Positions 1-7,720 of a stretch of DNA of 12,116 bases are shown here, piece by piece. Source of the DNA: JASKKU01 sp964416905 (lineage in GTDB: Archaea; Nanobdellota; Nanobdellia; Woesearchaeales; JASKKU01); NCBI GenBank assembly GCA_964416905.1, contig CAYQFL010000020.1, forward strand, positions 1 through 12,116. Direction: 5' to 3'. How positions within the stretch are numbered: the first letter of the stretch is position 1; every line of letters begins with the position of its first letter. Under the pieces are notes generated by a model. That model was not told where the DNA came from and made no database searches. It worked only from the letters and a program-made list of their open reading frames with translations. Made by a program: the position numbers and the translations under genes.

Positions 1-2888
1 GGCTTGGGAGCCGATGAAGGGCGTGGCAAGCTGCGATAAGCTCCGGCGAGCTGCACGCAAGCTAAGAACCGGAGATGCCCGAATGGGACTTCCTACCGTA
101 AGGTGCTCCTGTTAGGAGTGGGAACGCAGGGAACTGAAACATCTAAGTACCTGCAGGAAGAGAAATCAAACGAGATGCCGTGAGTAACAGAGAGTGAAAG
201 CGGCACAGGGCAAACTGAATCCCATATAGTAATATATGGGAGATGTGGTGTGATTTGGGCATTCCGTTTCATCCAACCTAACGACCCGAAGTCTTCTGGA
301 AAGAAGCACCATAGAGGGTGATAGTCCCGTAGGGGTAGTTAGATTGGATGTTGGAATGTTCCGGAGTACCACTCGCTGGAAACCGAGTGGGAAGTTGGGT
401 GACACTATCATCCAACTCTAAATACTACCCAAGACCGATAGTGCATAGTACCGTGAGGGAACGTTGAAAAGATCCCCTGACGGGGAGTGAAAAGAGCCTG
501 AAACCTGATAGCTAAAGTATGGTACTGCTCTACGGAGTTGTACCGTCCGTTTTGAATAACGGGCCAGGGAATTTGGTTCTGTGGCGAGGATAACTCTCTT
601 CGAGAGGTATCCTAAGCGAAAGCAATAGTCCGCAACTCCTTTTGGAGCGAGGGACACAGTACGAAAGTGCTGGAAGTCACAGGGCCCAGACCCGAAACCG
701 GGCGATCTAGGCTTGGGCAGGGTGAAGTCTTCCTAACGGAAGGTGGAGGCCCGCAGAGGTTCTGTGGACAAGCGTTCTTCTGACCTGAGTCTAGGGGTGA
801 AAAGCCAATCGAGCCCGGAGATAGCTGGTTCCAGTCGAAGTTGGCCGTAGTCAAGCCTTGAGGGAGGTTTCTAATCCTGTAGAGCTACGGATAGGGGAAG
901 ATGGGGGAGAAATCCCTCGGTCCCCTGTCCAACTCCAAAGGGATTAGAACCGTAGATCTCAGGAGACGGGGGCTCGGGGTAAACTCGAGTTCCGAGAGGG
1001 GAACAACCCAGACCGTGGTTAAGGCCCTAAAGTGTTGGTTAAGTGTTAACGGGGGAAGGATGTCTTTCGCCTAAGACAGCCGGGGGGTTGGCTTAGAAGC
1101 AGCCATCCTTTAAAGAGTGCGTAACAGCTCACCGGTCGAGGCGGAGGGCTCCTAAGATGGACGGGGCTAAACCAACCGCCGATACCACGGCCTCGCCAAA
1201 AGCGAGGGGTAGGCTGGCGTCTGGAGAGGGCAGAATTGTCCTCGTAAGAGGGCAAGGACCTCTCTGGAATGAAGATCCTGGCGGTAGTAGGAGCTGAGCA
1301 CCGTGAGAATCGGTGTCGCCGCAAGGGCAAGGGTTCCTTGGCAACGTAGGTCAACCAAGGGTTAGTCGGTCCTAACCGGAGTCTTAACCTGAGCTTCGGG
1401 AAAGGGAAACAGGTTAATATTCCTGTACCTACCAGGTACGTTTTCGGCAACGAAAGGCAGTTTCCTGACGCTTGGGGCTAGGTCCACACTGATGAGGTGT
1501 CAAGATGCATAATTCCGAGGAGAGTCGTAATGACGAGAATCGGAATAAAGCATCGATGAGCTCCCGTAGGGGAGTTGGATTGATGCCTCGAGCCCATGAA
1601 AAGGGAAACTGCAAGGATCCTGGTAGTCCGTACCAAGAACCGGCACAGGTGCCCCTGGGTTAGTAGCCCAAGGCGTGTAGGTTTAATCCAACCGAGGGAA
1701 TTCGGCAAATTGGCCCTGTATCTTTGGTAGAAGGGGTCCCTGCTACCGTATCTTTTAGATGCGGATGCAGGGCGCAGTGACTAAGGGGGCCCGACTGTTT
1801 AACAAAAACGTAGCCAACCGCCAGTTCGAAAGGATGAGTATGGTTGGTGAAGTCTGCCCAGTGCCTGTACTTTAAACCTCTTTACAAGGAGGCCAAGAGC
1901 AGGTAAACGGCGGGAGTAACTATAACTCTCTTAAGGTAGCGTAATACCTTGCCGTTTAAATGACGGCTTGCATGAATGGCTTAACGAGATCCCCACTGTC
2001 CCTGGTTGGATGCCTCCGAACACTCCATTGTGGTGTGAAGGCCACAGACCTCCAGTGGGACGTGAAGACCCCGTGAAACTTTACTGTAGCCTGTCGTTGT
2101 GAGGCAAGTTCTGATGAGCAGGCTAGGTGGGAGTCATCGAAGCTTACTCTCCGGGGTAAGTGGAGACGAAAGGTGAGATACCACCCTTTAGGACTTACCT
2201 CACTCACTCCTCATTGAGGAGGACAGCGGTTGGTGGACAGTTTGGCTGGGGTGGCACTCCGCCGAAAAGATATCGGCGGAGCCCAAAGGTCAGCTCACCC
2301 GGGTCAGAAATCCGGGGTAGAGTGCAAGGGCAAAAGCTGGCCTGACTGGATTCCAGACAAGGAGGAATCCAGAGGCGAAAGCCGGGCCTAGCGAACCTCC
2401 GTACCTCTATAGTGGGGGTCGGAGATGACCGAAAAGTTACTCCGGGGATAACAGAGTTGTCTCGCCCGAAAGCTCCCATTGACGGCGAGGCTTGCTACAT
2501 CGCTGTCGGCTCTTCCTATCCTGGCCGTGCAGAAGCGGCCAAGGGTGGGGGTGTTCACCCATTAAAAGGGATCGTGAGCTGGGTTCAGAACGCTGTGAGG
2601 CAGTTTGTTTAATATCTACTGGAGGTGTATTAGGATCTGAGGGGAAGGACCCATTAGTACGAGAGGAACGTGGGTTCGGGGCCTCTGGTCAACCGGTTGT
2701 CCAACAGGGCAGGCCGGGCAGCTACGCCCCAAGGGATAAAGGCTGAAAGCATCTAAGCCTGAAGCCCACCTCGAAAAGAGATCTAGAGTGCCCATAGAAG
2801 ATGGGTTTGATAGAGTGGGGGTGTAAGCGTCAAGCCCAAAGCGAGACGTTTAGCCTGCCACTACTAACAGCTCGACCTATATAACCAG
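1..2888 (+). rRNA. 23S ribosomal RNA, archaeal, 5' end cut off by the window
   Basis: This is the large-subunit ribosomal RNA, carrying the peptidyl-transferase centre. Conserved landmarks appear in order: the 5' domain from the equivalent of E. coli base ~36; the GTPase-centre segment near 1112-1133; TAACTATAACTCTCTTAAGG at 1920-1939; the 2058-region strand at 2059-2074; the P-loop segment CTGGGGTGG at 2245-2253; GGGGATAACAG at 2444-2454 (catalytic-centre A2451); the A-loop near 2550; and the sarcin-ricin loop AGTACGAGAGGAAC at 2656-2669. By alignment from memory about 35 bases are missing at the 5' end. The 3' end is set near 2888 by comparison with the E. coli end after TACTAAC (2862-2868), so it is uncertain by several bases. 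The base equivalent to E. coli A2058 is G (position 2064), as in archaea and eukaryotes. No intron interrupts the usual insertion sites. GC is clearly higher than in the protein genes, as expected for structural RNA, but not at the level typical of hyperthermophiles. Confidence 0.98.
2444..2616 (+). other. Peptidyl-transferase centre strands of 23S rRNA (helices 89-93 and tunnel entrance)
   Basis: By coincidence, window numbers equal E. coli 23S numbers here. Universally conserved A2451, U2584, U2585 and A2602 are all present. Helix 93 keeps its fold with changed pairs: 2593-2600 is C-G instead of U-A, 2594-2599 is U-G, and 2588-2606 is G-U, closing a GUGA loop at 2595-2598. Positions 2606-2612 read TGTTTAA, unlike the usual CGGTCYC run of bacteria and most archaea. 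Position 2611 is A and its partner (E. coli 2057, window 2063) is T, so that pair is preserved by covariation. Alignment is from memory. Confidence 0.8.
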
Positions 2889-2910
2889 GCATGTCTGTGT
2901 ACGGTCTTTC

Positions 2911-2922
2911 ATTTTTTCTTTC
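2911..2922 (+). terminator. Oligo-T transcription terminator after 23S rRNA
   Basis: The run ATTTTTTCTTTC starts about 20 bases after the rRNA end, and a second run of six T follows at 2949-2954. Archaeal RNA polymerase terminates at T-rich tracts without needing a hairpin. The position fits termination of the rRNA transcript, but the assignment rests on composition only. Confidence 0.5.
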
Positions 2923-3020
2923 TAGATTAGTACTTGTTTATACTCAAGTTTTTTGTGTGGTAGTGAGAGCTTTATAGATTAGTTCTCTTTAGTAGTATTT
3001 TATTTCTTCAAGACACAAAA

Positions 3021-3034
3021 CAAATATTTTTAAT
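3021..3034 (+). promoter_or_regulatory. Probable BRE/TATA promoter of the radical SAM gene
   Basis: An AAATATTTTTAA box follows the A-rich stretch ACACAAAAC. Its centre is about 40 bases before the ATG at 3069. Archaeal transcription starts roughly 25 bases after the TATA centre, giving a start near 3053-3056 and a leader of about 15 bases. No Shine-Dalgarno is visible before the ATG. Confidence 0.4.
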
Positions 3035-3068
3035 TAAGAGAACAAACACTACTTCTTTAATAAATAAA

Positions 3069-4640
3069 ATGAAAGCAACAATTATTGATTTTTATACCGA
3101 TGAACCTTCTGGGTTAGGTGTCCCTCCATATTTAGGAACTTATCCTAGGTATATCTATGGAGCTTTAGCTTTTAACAGGAATGTAAGGGAGATTAATTAC
3201 TTAACCATAGATGATATTAGAAACTTAGTTTCACCTGCTAAACAGGATTCTCTTAAGACTGATACAAGACGTTATAATCTGACAAGAAATAGAGAGATTA
3301 TTTTTGATATTCTAAAATCAACAGACATTTTTATCTTCATAATGGGAATGTTAACACCAGGAAAATACCTTAGAGCAGTCCCTGGAACTTTTGATGAGTT
3401 AATGAAGTTAAATGCCAAATTAGATGAGCTTCATAAAAAGATAATAACTCAGAAAGTAAAAGTGCTCTTTGGCCCTATTGCTTTTGGCTTCGGCTCTTCA
3501 AGCATTGGTGGTGTTTATATAAAGAATGGTTTTTACAAATCTGTGAACGAATTCTTTGATAAGATTATTCCTTTAGAAGATTATGAATTCTTCCAGAACT
3601 TGCCACATTCTCTTGATAAAACTGACTTTAAAGCATCATCTTATGATTTCATAGATAAAATTTCTTTGTTAGGCACAAATATTGTTAATCAAATACCTTG
3701 GGAAATTATAGTAGAATTGGAGACTTACAAAGGATGTACTAAGCCCTTGCCTTGCAGTTTTTGTGTAGAGAAACTCAAAAATAAAATATCATTCAGAAAT
3801 CCTGAAGGAATAATTAAAGAAGCTCAAAGATTAAATGAACTTGGAGTTAAGCACTTCAGGTTGGGAAAACAAACTAGTTTTTATGACTATTTTAAAGGAG
3901 ATGTTAAAAGAATACATTCTCTTCTTAAATCACTATCTAATTTAAATCCTTTAACTTTACATATAGATAATGTCAACCCACAACACGTTATTACTGAAAA
4001 GGGTATTGAAATCACGAAGCTTATTGTAAAATATTGCACCTCAGGTAATGTGGCCGCTTTAGGCATAGAATCTTTAGATCCTAAAGTTATTGAACTAAAT
4101 AACCTTAAAGGTAATAAAGATCTTGCTTTAAAAGCAGTTGAGATTATTAATGAGTTTGGTTCTTCAAGAGGTAACAATGGCATGCCAAAGTTTCTTCCTG
4201 GAATAAACCTTTTGTTTGGTTTAATTGGAGAAACAAAATCGACTTTCGAGTACAACTTTAATTTCTTAATGGAATTACTGGATAAAAACTTGCTCATTCG
4301 AAGAGTTAACATAAGAGAAGTAGTTCCTTTTAAAGGTACTATCCTTGAACAGGAAGCAGGAAACAAATATTTGAGAAAAAATCGCAGATATTATTATTCG
4401 TGGAGAAAGAAGATTAGGGAGCAGTTTGATAATGTAATGTTGCAACGACTTATTCCAAAAGGTACTGTGCTTAAGGATTGTCTCGCAGAAATCCATGATG
4501 GTAATCATACTTTTTTAAGACAATTCGGTTCTTATCCTTTAGTTGTTGGTGTAAATCAACGTTTAGAGCTGGGCAAGAAATATGATATTAAAGTCACTGA
4601 TTATATGTTAAGGAGTGTAACTGGCGAACTCGTTAGATGA
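3069..4640 (+). CDS. Radical SAM enzyme with N-terminal B12-binding-like domain (COG1031-type), function unknown
   Basis: The 523-residue cytoplasmic protein resembles the archaeal COG1031 group of radical SAM Fe-S proteins. Its opening segment TDEPSGLGVPPYLGTYPRY (residues 11-28) and the block SDIFIF-like/MGMLTPGKYL near 85-101 form an N-terminal Rossmann-like region similar to cobalamin-binding modules. The radical SAM core begins near 210: Cys223, Cys229 and Cys232 lie in GCTKPLPCSFC, giving CX5CX2C rather than the textbook CX3CX2C. These should hold the [4Fe-4S] cluster that cleaves S-adenosylmethionine. Residues 260-268 (VKHFRLGKQ), 331-337 (LGIESLD) and 378-388 are the expected later barrel strands. 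A beta-rich tail from about 473 (SYPLVVGV, then VTDYMLRSVTG) may bind nucleic acid, as TRAM/OB tails do, but this is inference. Substrate is unknown. It is preceded by the rRNA gene, probably transcribed alone, and faces the minus-strand cluster. Its stop is 5 bases from that of the opposing gene. Confidence 0.85.
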   Translation: MKATIIDFYTDEPSGLGVPPYLGTYPRYIYGALAFNRNVREINYLTIDDIRNLVSPAKQDSLKTDTRRYNLTRNREIIFDILKSTDIFIFIMGMLTPGKYLRAVPGTFDELMKLNAKLDELHKKIITQKVKVLFGPIAFGFGSSSIGGVYIKNGFYKSVNEFFDKIIPLEDYEFFQNLPHSLDKTDFKASSYDFIDKISLLGTNIVNQIPWEIIVELETYKGCTKPLPCSFCVEKLKNKISFRNPEGIIKEAQRLNELGVKHFRLGKQTSFYDYFKGDVKRIHSLLKSLSNLNPLTLHIDNVNPQHVITEKGIEITKLIVKYCTSGNVAALGIESLDPKVIELNNLKGNKDLALKAVEIINEFGSSRGNNGMPKFLPGINLLFGLIGETKSTFEYNFNFLMELLDKNLLIRRVNIREVVPFKGTILEQEAGNKYLRKNRRYYYSWRKKIREQFDNVMLQRLIPKGTVLKDCLAEIHDGNHTFLRQFGSYPLVVGVNQRLELGKKYDIKVTDYMLRSVTGELVR

Positions 4641-4645
4641 ACAAA

Positions 4646-6667
4646 TCAAAGACCAAGCATCAAGCTAATCTTTCTGAACCATAGAATGATTTTATCAATT
4701 AAGCTTAAATTGTCTAAATTAATTTGAATTGGTTTTTCTACAGAATATCTTTTGATTTTATCTTCGTAATCTACTTTGATGATATATTCATTGCTTTGAT
4801 CATAGATAAATGCCTCATCAATTCCAATAATTACATTCACATCCCGATTTAATTTTTCGATAGAATATTCTGCGAGCTTAACTTTACGATCCTTTAACTT
4901 TATGAATAGTGTTAAGTTAACATTGTTTACAGCTGTTTTTGGTGATAAACTTAGAACTATTGATTTGTTTGACATACTGTTCGTTTCTCCTTTAATCTTG
5001 TATGTAACCTTAATCTCAGGTTTAGGTAAAACAAACACGTTTAATTTCTCGTCTCTGTTAAGATACTTTATTGTTAGAACTTGCCCACCAAGTTGTTCTC
5101 TTATATATCTAAATGACAAATTTTTCTTTTCAGATGGCGAGATGTTAATTAAGTAACAGGATTCTTCTAAACAAACTAAATCATTAATTGTTTCATTGCC
5201 AATATTTCTAAAGCTACAATTGATCACCTGACTTTCATTAACATAAACAAACTGATTATACCTGCAATTAATTAATATCTTCTTGCTTGGTTCCTGAGTT
5301 TGATATCTGTTTTTAAAGAAATCTTTGGAATAAGTTTCTTCGAATTTGCTAACTTTGAAGCTTGTGTTTACCTCTTGATTATTAATTATGACTAATACTG
5401 GCATAGTGTATATGTAATTATCTTTTAAATTACTTTTAACCCCGACCATAAAACTAACGGTTTTTGTTTCAAATGGCTTTAAAGCTATAGTTTTAGTGTT
5501 ATCATCTACAAAAATGACTTCTTTAGGTCCAATTGCTTCAATAATTATAGGCAAATAATATGGATATTTGTTTGTTAGTTCAACATTAATTAAGTTATAT
5601 GATGGGAATCCTACGATTGTTTTTTCAGGATATGCTCTTACTTCTGGCTGAATTTCTTCAAAATCATCTATATTTAATGGGGTGAACGAGAAATTCTCGC
5701 TACTCTTATTAACTCTAACCGTTGTGTCTACGCTTTTCCAGCTATAACTAATTTCATTATTCATTTCATTCTGAGGTCGTGAAAGAATAATGTGCAACGA
5801 ATCAACATAACCGAATTCTCCATAAGTAACATCGAATGGAACCCAACCATAATCTGGGAAATATACTTCAGCCCAGCTATGGTATCCCCAGGGGTTTAAT
5901 TCATCAATGTTAGAATATGCAACCCCTGATACAAATCTGGCAGGTATACCTGCAGCTCTAAGAAATGCAATAAACAAAACTGTAATTTCATCACAGACAC
6001 CTTCTTTGTTGATTAGAACCCAGGATGCTCGTTTTATATCATTCTTTGTGGCATCCGTAAGCACGTAATTAATGTTCTTTTTAGTGAACTCACTTATCCT
6101 CATAACGAGAGAATAATAGTCTTCTTCTCCAGAAATCAACTCTTTCATTTGCTCTTGAATCACAGGAGAATCATAGTTTATAATCTCTGTAGGGTTTAAG
6201 TAAGACTCTAATTCTTCAAGTTCTTCATTTGAGAAAAAATATGGATAACTTATGTTTCTAGTGATTTTTGGGAAAGTTCTTCTTGTTTGATATTCTAAAT
6301 TAAGTAATAATGGTATCCTTTGGTTGTGTTTTATGTCTTTAAAAACGAAATGCGTTCCATTATTCTTTATTACACTTCTGTTAGAGATATTGTTAATAAT
6401 GCTCTCAACTTTTGTTACCCTTTGATGTGATTCGTTTTCAGTATTGAAATTAAGATCCAAATCAAGATTATACAAATATCCATCAGATGATGTCATCTCT
6501 ATGTTAATTAAATATAGAAAATTTATATTTACAATACTTTCTTTAATTGAGCTCATCTCTTTGAGAGTTAGTGCTTGAGAATAGCCTGATTTTACTAAGG
6601 TTAATGTTATTAGAACGACAACTATAATCTGAAATAGAAGTTTTGTCTTTGCTAATTTAAGTTTCAT
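4646..6667 (-). CDS. Secreted transglutaminase-like cysteine protease-fold protein with beta-sandwich repeats
   Basis: This 673-residue exported protein starts with a signal peptide: Lys-rich residues 1-8, a hydrophobic core at about 10-25, and probable cleavage near SGYS-QA (30/31). Residues 180-290 form a transglutaminase-like core with a full catalytic triad: Cys225 in KEGVCDE, His263 in GYHSWAEVYF and Asp279 in VPFDVTYGE. LRAAGIPARFVSG (236-248) is the family's typical linker. Active members of this fold act as proteases, peptidases or crosslinkers; which applies here cannot be read. Three beta-rich, probably Ig/CARDB-like modules follow (about 340-440, 463-547 and 550-650). The second carries Cys468, Cys484, Cys499 and Cys504. 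About fifteen N-X-S/T sequons suggest heavy N-glycosylation. The C-terminus is an amphipathic stretch (IDKIILWFRKI), too short for a confident anchor. It is the last gene of the minus-strand cluster, 17 bases after the preceding stop, with no clear Shine-Dalgarno. Confidence 0.85.
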   Translation of the reverse strand: MKLKLAKTKLLFQIIVVVLITLTLVKSGYSQALTLKEMSSIKESIVNINFLYLINIEMTSSDGYLYNLDLDLNFNTENESHQRVTKVESIINNISNRSVIKNNGTHFVFKDIKHNQRIPLLLNLEYQTRRTFPKITRNISYPYFFSNEELEELESYLNPTEIINYDSPVIQEQMKELISGEEDYYSLVMRISEFTKKNINYVLTDATKNDIKRASWVLINKEGVCDEITVLFIAFLRAAGIPARFVSGVAYSNIDELNPWGYHSWAEVYFPDYGWVPFDVTYGEFGYVDSLHIILSRPQNEMNNEISYSWKSVDTTVRVNKSSENFSFTPLNIDDFEEIQPEVRAYPEKTIVGFPSYNLINVELTNKYPYYLPIIIEAIGPKEVIFVDDNTKTIALKPFETKTVSFMVGVKSNLKDNYIYTMPVLVIINNQEVNTSFKVSKFEETYSKDFFKNRYQTQEPSKKILINCRYNQFVYVNESQVINCSFRNIGNETINDLVCLEESCYLINISPSEKKNLSFRYIREQLGGQVLTIKYLNRDEKLNVFVLPKPEIKVTYKIKGETNSMSNKSIVLSLSPKTAVNNVNLTLFIKLKDRKVKLAEYSIEKLNRDVNVIIGIDEAFIYDQSNEYIIKVDYEDKIKRYSVEKPIQINLDNLSLIDKIILWFRKISLMLGL

Positions 6668-6684
6668 TTTGTTCTATAGCTCAT

Positions 6685-7194
6685 TTAAATACAAGAATCA
6701 TCTAGGGAATTGCAATCTAATGTGCTTTTATCACAGGAGTTAATACAAATAACATTGCTATCATTTTTAGTAATTGTGTTACACTTTGCTTCGCAGATAT
6801 CACCATAAACAACAAAGGGCAAATAATAAACAAATTCCCCAAGTACTTTTTCACTTGAGGTTTTTAGAACAATTTCACTGTGATTTGAGAAATTGTAAAG
6901 CTGAAAATCTATCTTAGTTGTTCCAATTTTATCTAGGACTTCAAAACTTCTTGTATATACGGGATATGCATTTTTAGCTAGAACGAATTCTGTAGCTAAT
7001 GTTCTTAGATAATCTTTGAAAAGATATGTTGCTGTTGAAATCCGTGATTTATAATTAAAATCAACAAACATAGCTTCAATCACTAAAAGAATGATTAAGA
7101 GGAATGACAAAGTTAAACTAAACTCAACCGAGACTTGACCTTTCCCTTCCATTCTTTTTCGATTTATCTTTGCTGGATACATTATTAACTCCAT
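6685..7194 (-). CDS. Pilin-like / TadE-like small surface protein with class III signal peptide and six-cysteine tail
   Basis: The protein is 169 residues long from the first ATG. A class III signal peptide is visible: basic residues 8-18, the processing site KG-QVSVEF (Gly19/Gln20), then a hydrophobic helix at about 26-43. Prepilin peptidase would cut before the helix, leaving it as the assembly or membrane stem. The body (50-130) is beta-rich. Cysteines 134, 138, 150, 154, 161 and 168 sit in the last 36 residues as CX3CX11CX3CX6CX6C, suggesting disulfides outside the cell. Start choice: the ATG at 7182 (residue 5) is preceded by GGAG with a 6-base gap, and that motif overlaps the first ATG. 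The true start may therefore be 7182, giving 165 residues. It lies between another class III protein upstream and the transglutaminase-like gene downstream. No ATPase or platform gene of a pilus system is in the window. TadE family membership is possible but not certain. Confidence 0.75.
   Translation of the reverse strand: MELIMYPAKINRKRMEGKGQVSVEFSLTLSFLLIILLVIEAMFVDFNYKSRISTATYLFKDYLRTLATEFVLAKNAYPVYTRSFEVLDKIGTTKIDFQLYNFSNHSEIVLKTSSEKVLGEFVYYLPFVVYGDICEAKCNTITKNDSNVICINSCDKSTLDCNSLDDSCI
7186..7189 (-). promoter_or_regulatory. Shine-Dalgarno-like GGAG that favours the start at 7182
   Basis: Read on the minus strand, ATGGAGTTAATAATG places GGAG six bases before the second ATG and inside the first ATG region. 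This is the only well-spaced Shine-Dalgarno-like site seen before a gene in this window, so it favours the internal start, though a four-base match can be chance. The exact GGAG position is approximate within two bases. Confidence 0.35.
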
Positions 7195-7212
7195 TTCATT
7201 TAAACTGTGATT

Positions 7213-7219
7213 AAAAAAA
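7213..7219 (-). terminator. T7 run between the two class III signal peptide genes
   Basis: On the minus strand a run of seven T lies 27 bases after the stop of the upstream pilin-like gene. Partial termination here would make more transcript of the first gene than of the two that follow. Just before it the minus strand reads GTTATATC (7236-7243), which could be a TATA box for a separate promoter of the second gene. Both readings are composition-based. Confidence 0.3.
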
Positions 7220-7245
7220 CGCTTGATAGATTTACTGATATAACT

Positions 7246-7674
7246 TTAGCTAATATCTATGTATACAACAAATTCTCCTGTTCTATTGGTATACATCGTG
7301 ATTGTTTTTGTACCTTCGGTTATATTCTCTTCATAGATTTTTATAGGTACTTTGGTTATCAAAGGCACTTCGACGTCGCCTTCTAGTATGAAATCAATTA
7401 CCTTCCAGCCTTCTTCACTTTTATTATATACATATTTTATTCCGATTGGAAATTCTTTTGTATAGCTTATTTTTGCAGGTGGAGGAAGATAGTATAACTC
7501 TTCAGCTTTTGATATCATCTCTAATCCAATGTTTTTTATTGCTTGAGCAGAAATCTCTAGGTCCGTAGAATGAAGTGACGAATATACTACATATGTTGCG
7601 GGTGCAATTATTGCACTAATTACAGCGAAAAGAATTAAATACTCCACTGAGGCCTGAGCTCTTTTTGGATTCAT
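7246..7674 (-). CDS. Archaeal type IV pilin-like protein with class III signal peptide (QXSXEYL motif)
   Basis: This 142-residue protein begins MNPKRAQASVEYLILF. The basic stretch followed by A-QASVEYL is the archaeal class III signal peptide, with cleavage expected after Ala6, followed by a hydrophobic helix to about residue 31. Such prepilins are cut by an archaeal prepilin peptidase and assembled into type IV pilus-like fibres, or remain as membrane-stemmed surface proteins. The remainder (about 40-142) alternates charged and beta-branched residues, has a PPPAK segment near 64-68, and ends in a beta-rich domain with two sequons (NIT, NRT). There are no cysteines. It is the first gene of the minus-strand cluster, 51 bases before the next, and lacks a visible Shine-Dalgarno. 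A probable TATA box lies about 50 bases upstream. Which of pilin, adhesin or minor subunit it is cannot be decided because no assembly genes are present. Confidence 0.85.
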   Translation of the reverse strand: MNPKRAQASVEYLILFAVISAIIAPATYVVYSSLHSTDLEISAQAIKNIGLEMISKAEELYYLPPPAKISYTKEFPIGIKYVYNKSEEGWKVIDFILEGDVEVPLITKVPIKIYEENITEGTKTITMYTNRTGEFVVYIDIS

Positions 7675-7720
7675 TTTGCAATATTCTGTGTAAGGATATG
7701 CTTATTCTTGCTCGTTTTAC

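Larger units (their letters stand above)
2889..3068 (+). other. AT-rich spacer after 23S rRNA; no 5S rRNA or tRNA
   Basis: These 180 bases separate the 23S gene from the next coding gene. No cloverleaf and no 5S-like sequence is visible, so 5S rRNA must lie elsewhere. The stretch holds T-runs suitable for archaeal termination, a TATA-like promoter element close to the following start, and a 9-base direct repeat TAGATTAGT at 2923-2931 and 2975-2983 that is probably chance. The 3' strand of the 23S processing stem should lie in the first bases, but its 5' partner is outside the window. Confidence 0.7.

Noticed and set aside
222..241. Strong hairpin CCCATATAGTAATATATGGG
   Set aside because: It lies within the 23S rRNA 5' domain and is an ordinary rRNA helix of variable sequence.
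1918..1950. Possible rRNA intron or homing endonuclease site in the conserved TAACTATAACTCTCTTAAGG region
   Set aside because: The sequence runs on without interruption through the usual intron insertion positions.
166..2746. Many open reading frames on both strands inside the 23S gene
   Set aside because: They overlap conserved rRNA throughout, show no protein family features, and are explained by RNA structure and high GC.
2923..2983. Direct repeat TAGATTAGT, two copies 52 bases apart
   Set aside because: Nine AT-rich bases in an AT-rich spacer; likely chance, with no flanking structure.
3887..4508. Minus-strand ORFs opposite the radical SAM gene
   Set aside because: They lie antisense to a clearly conserved enzyme and show no recognisable domain; shadows of the real frame.
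4902..5156. Plus-strand ORF of 84 codons inside the transglutaminase-like gene
   Set aside because: It is opposite a continuous 673-residue reading frame with recognised domains; no independent support.
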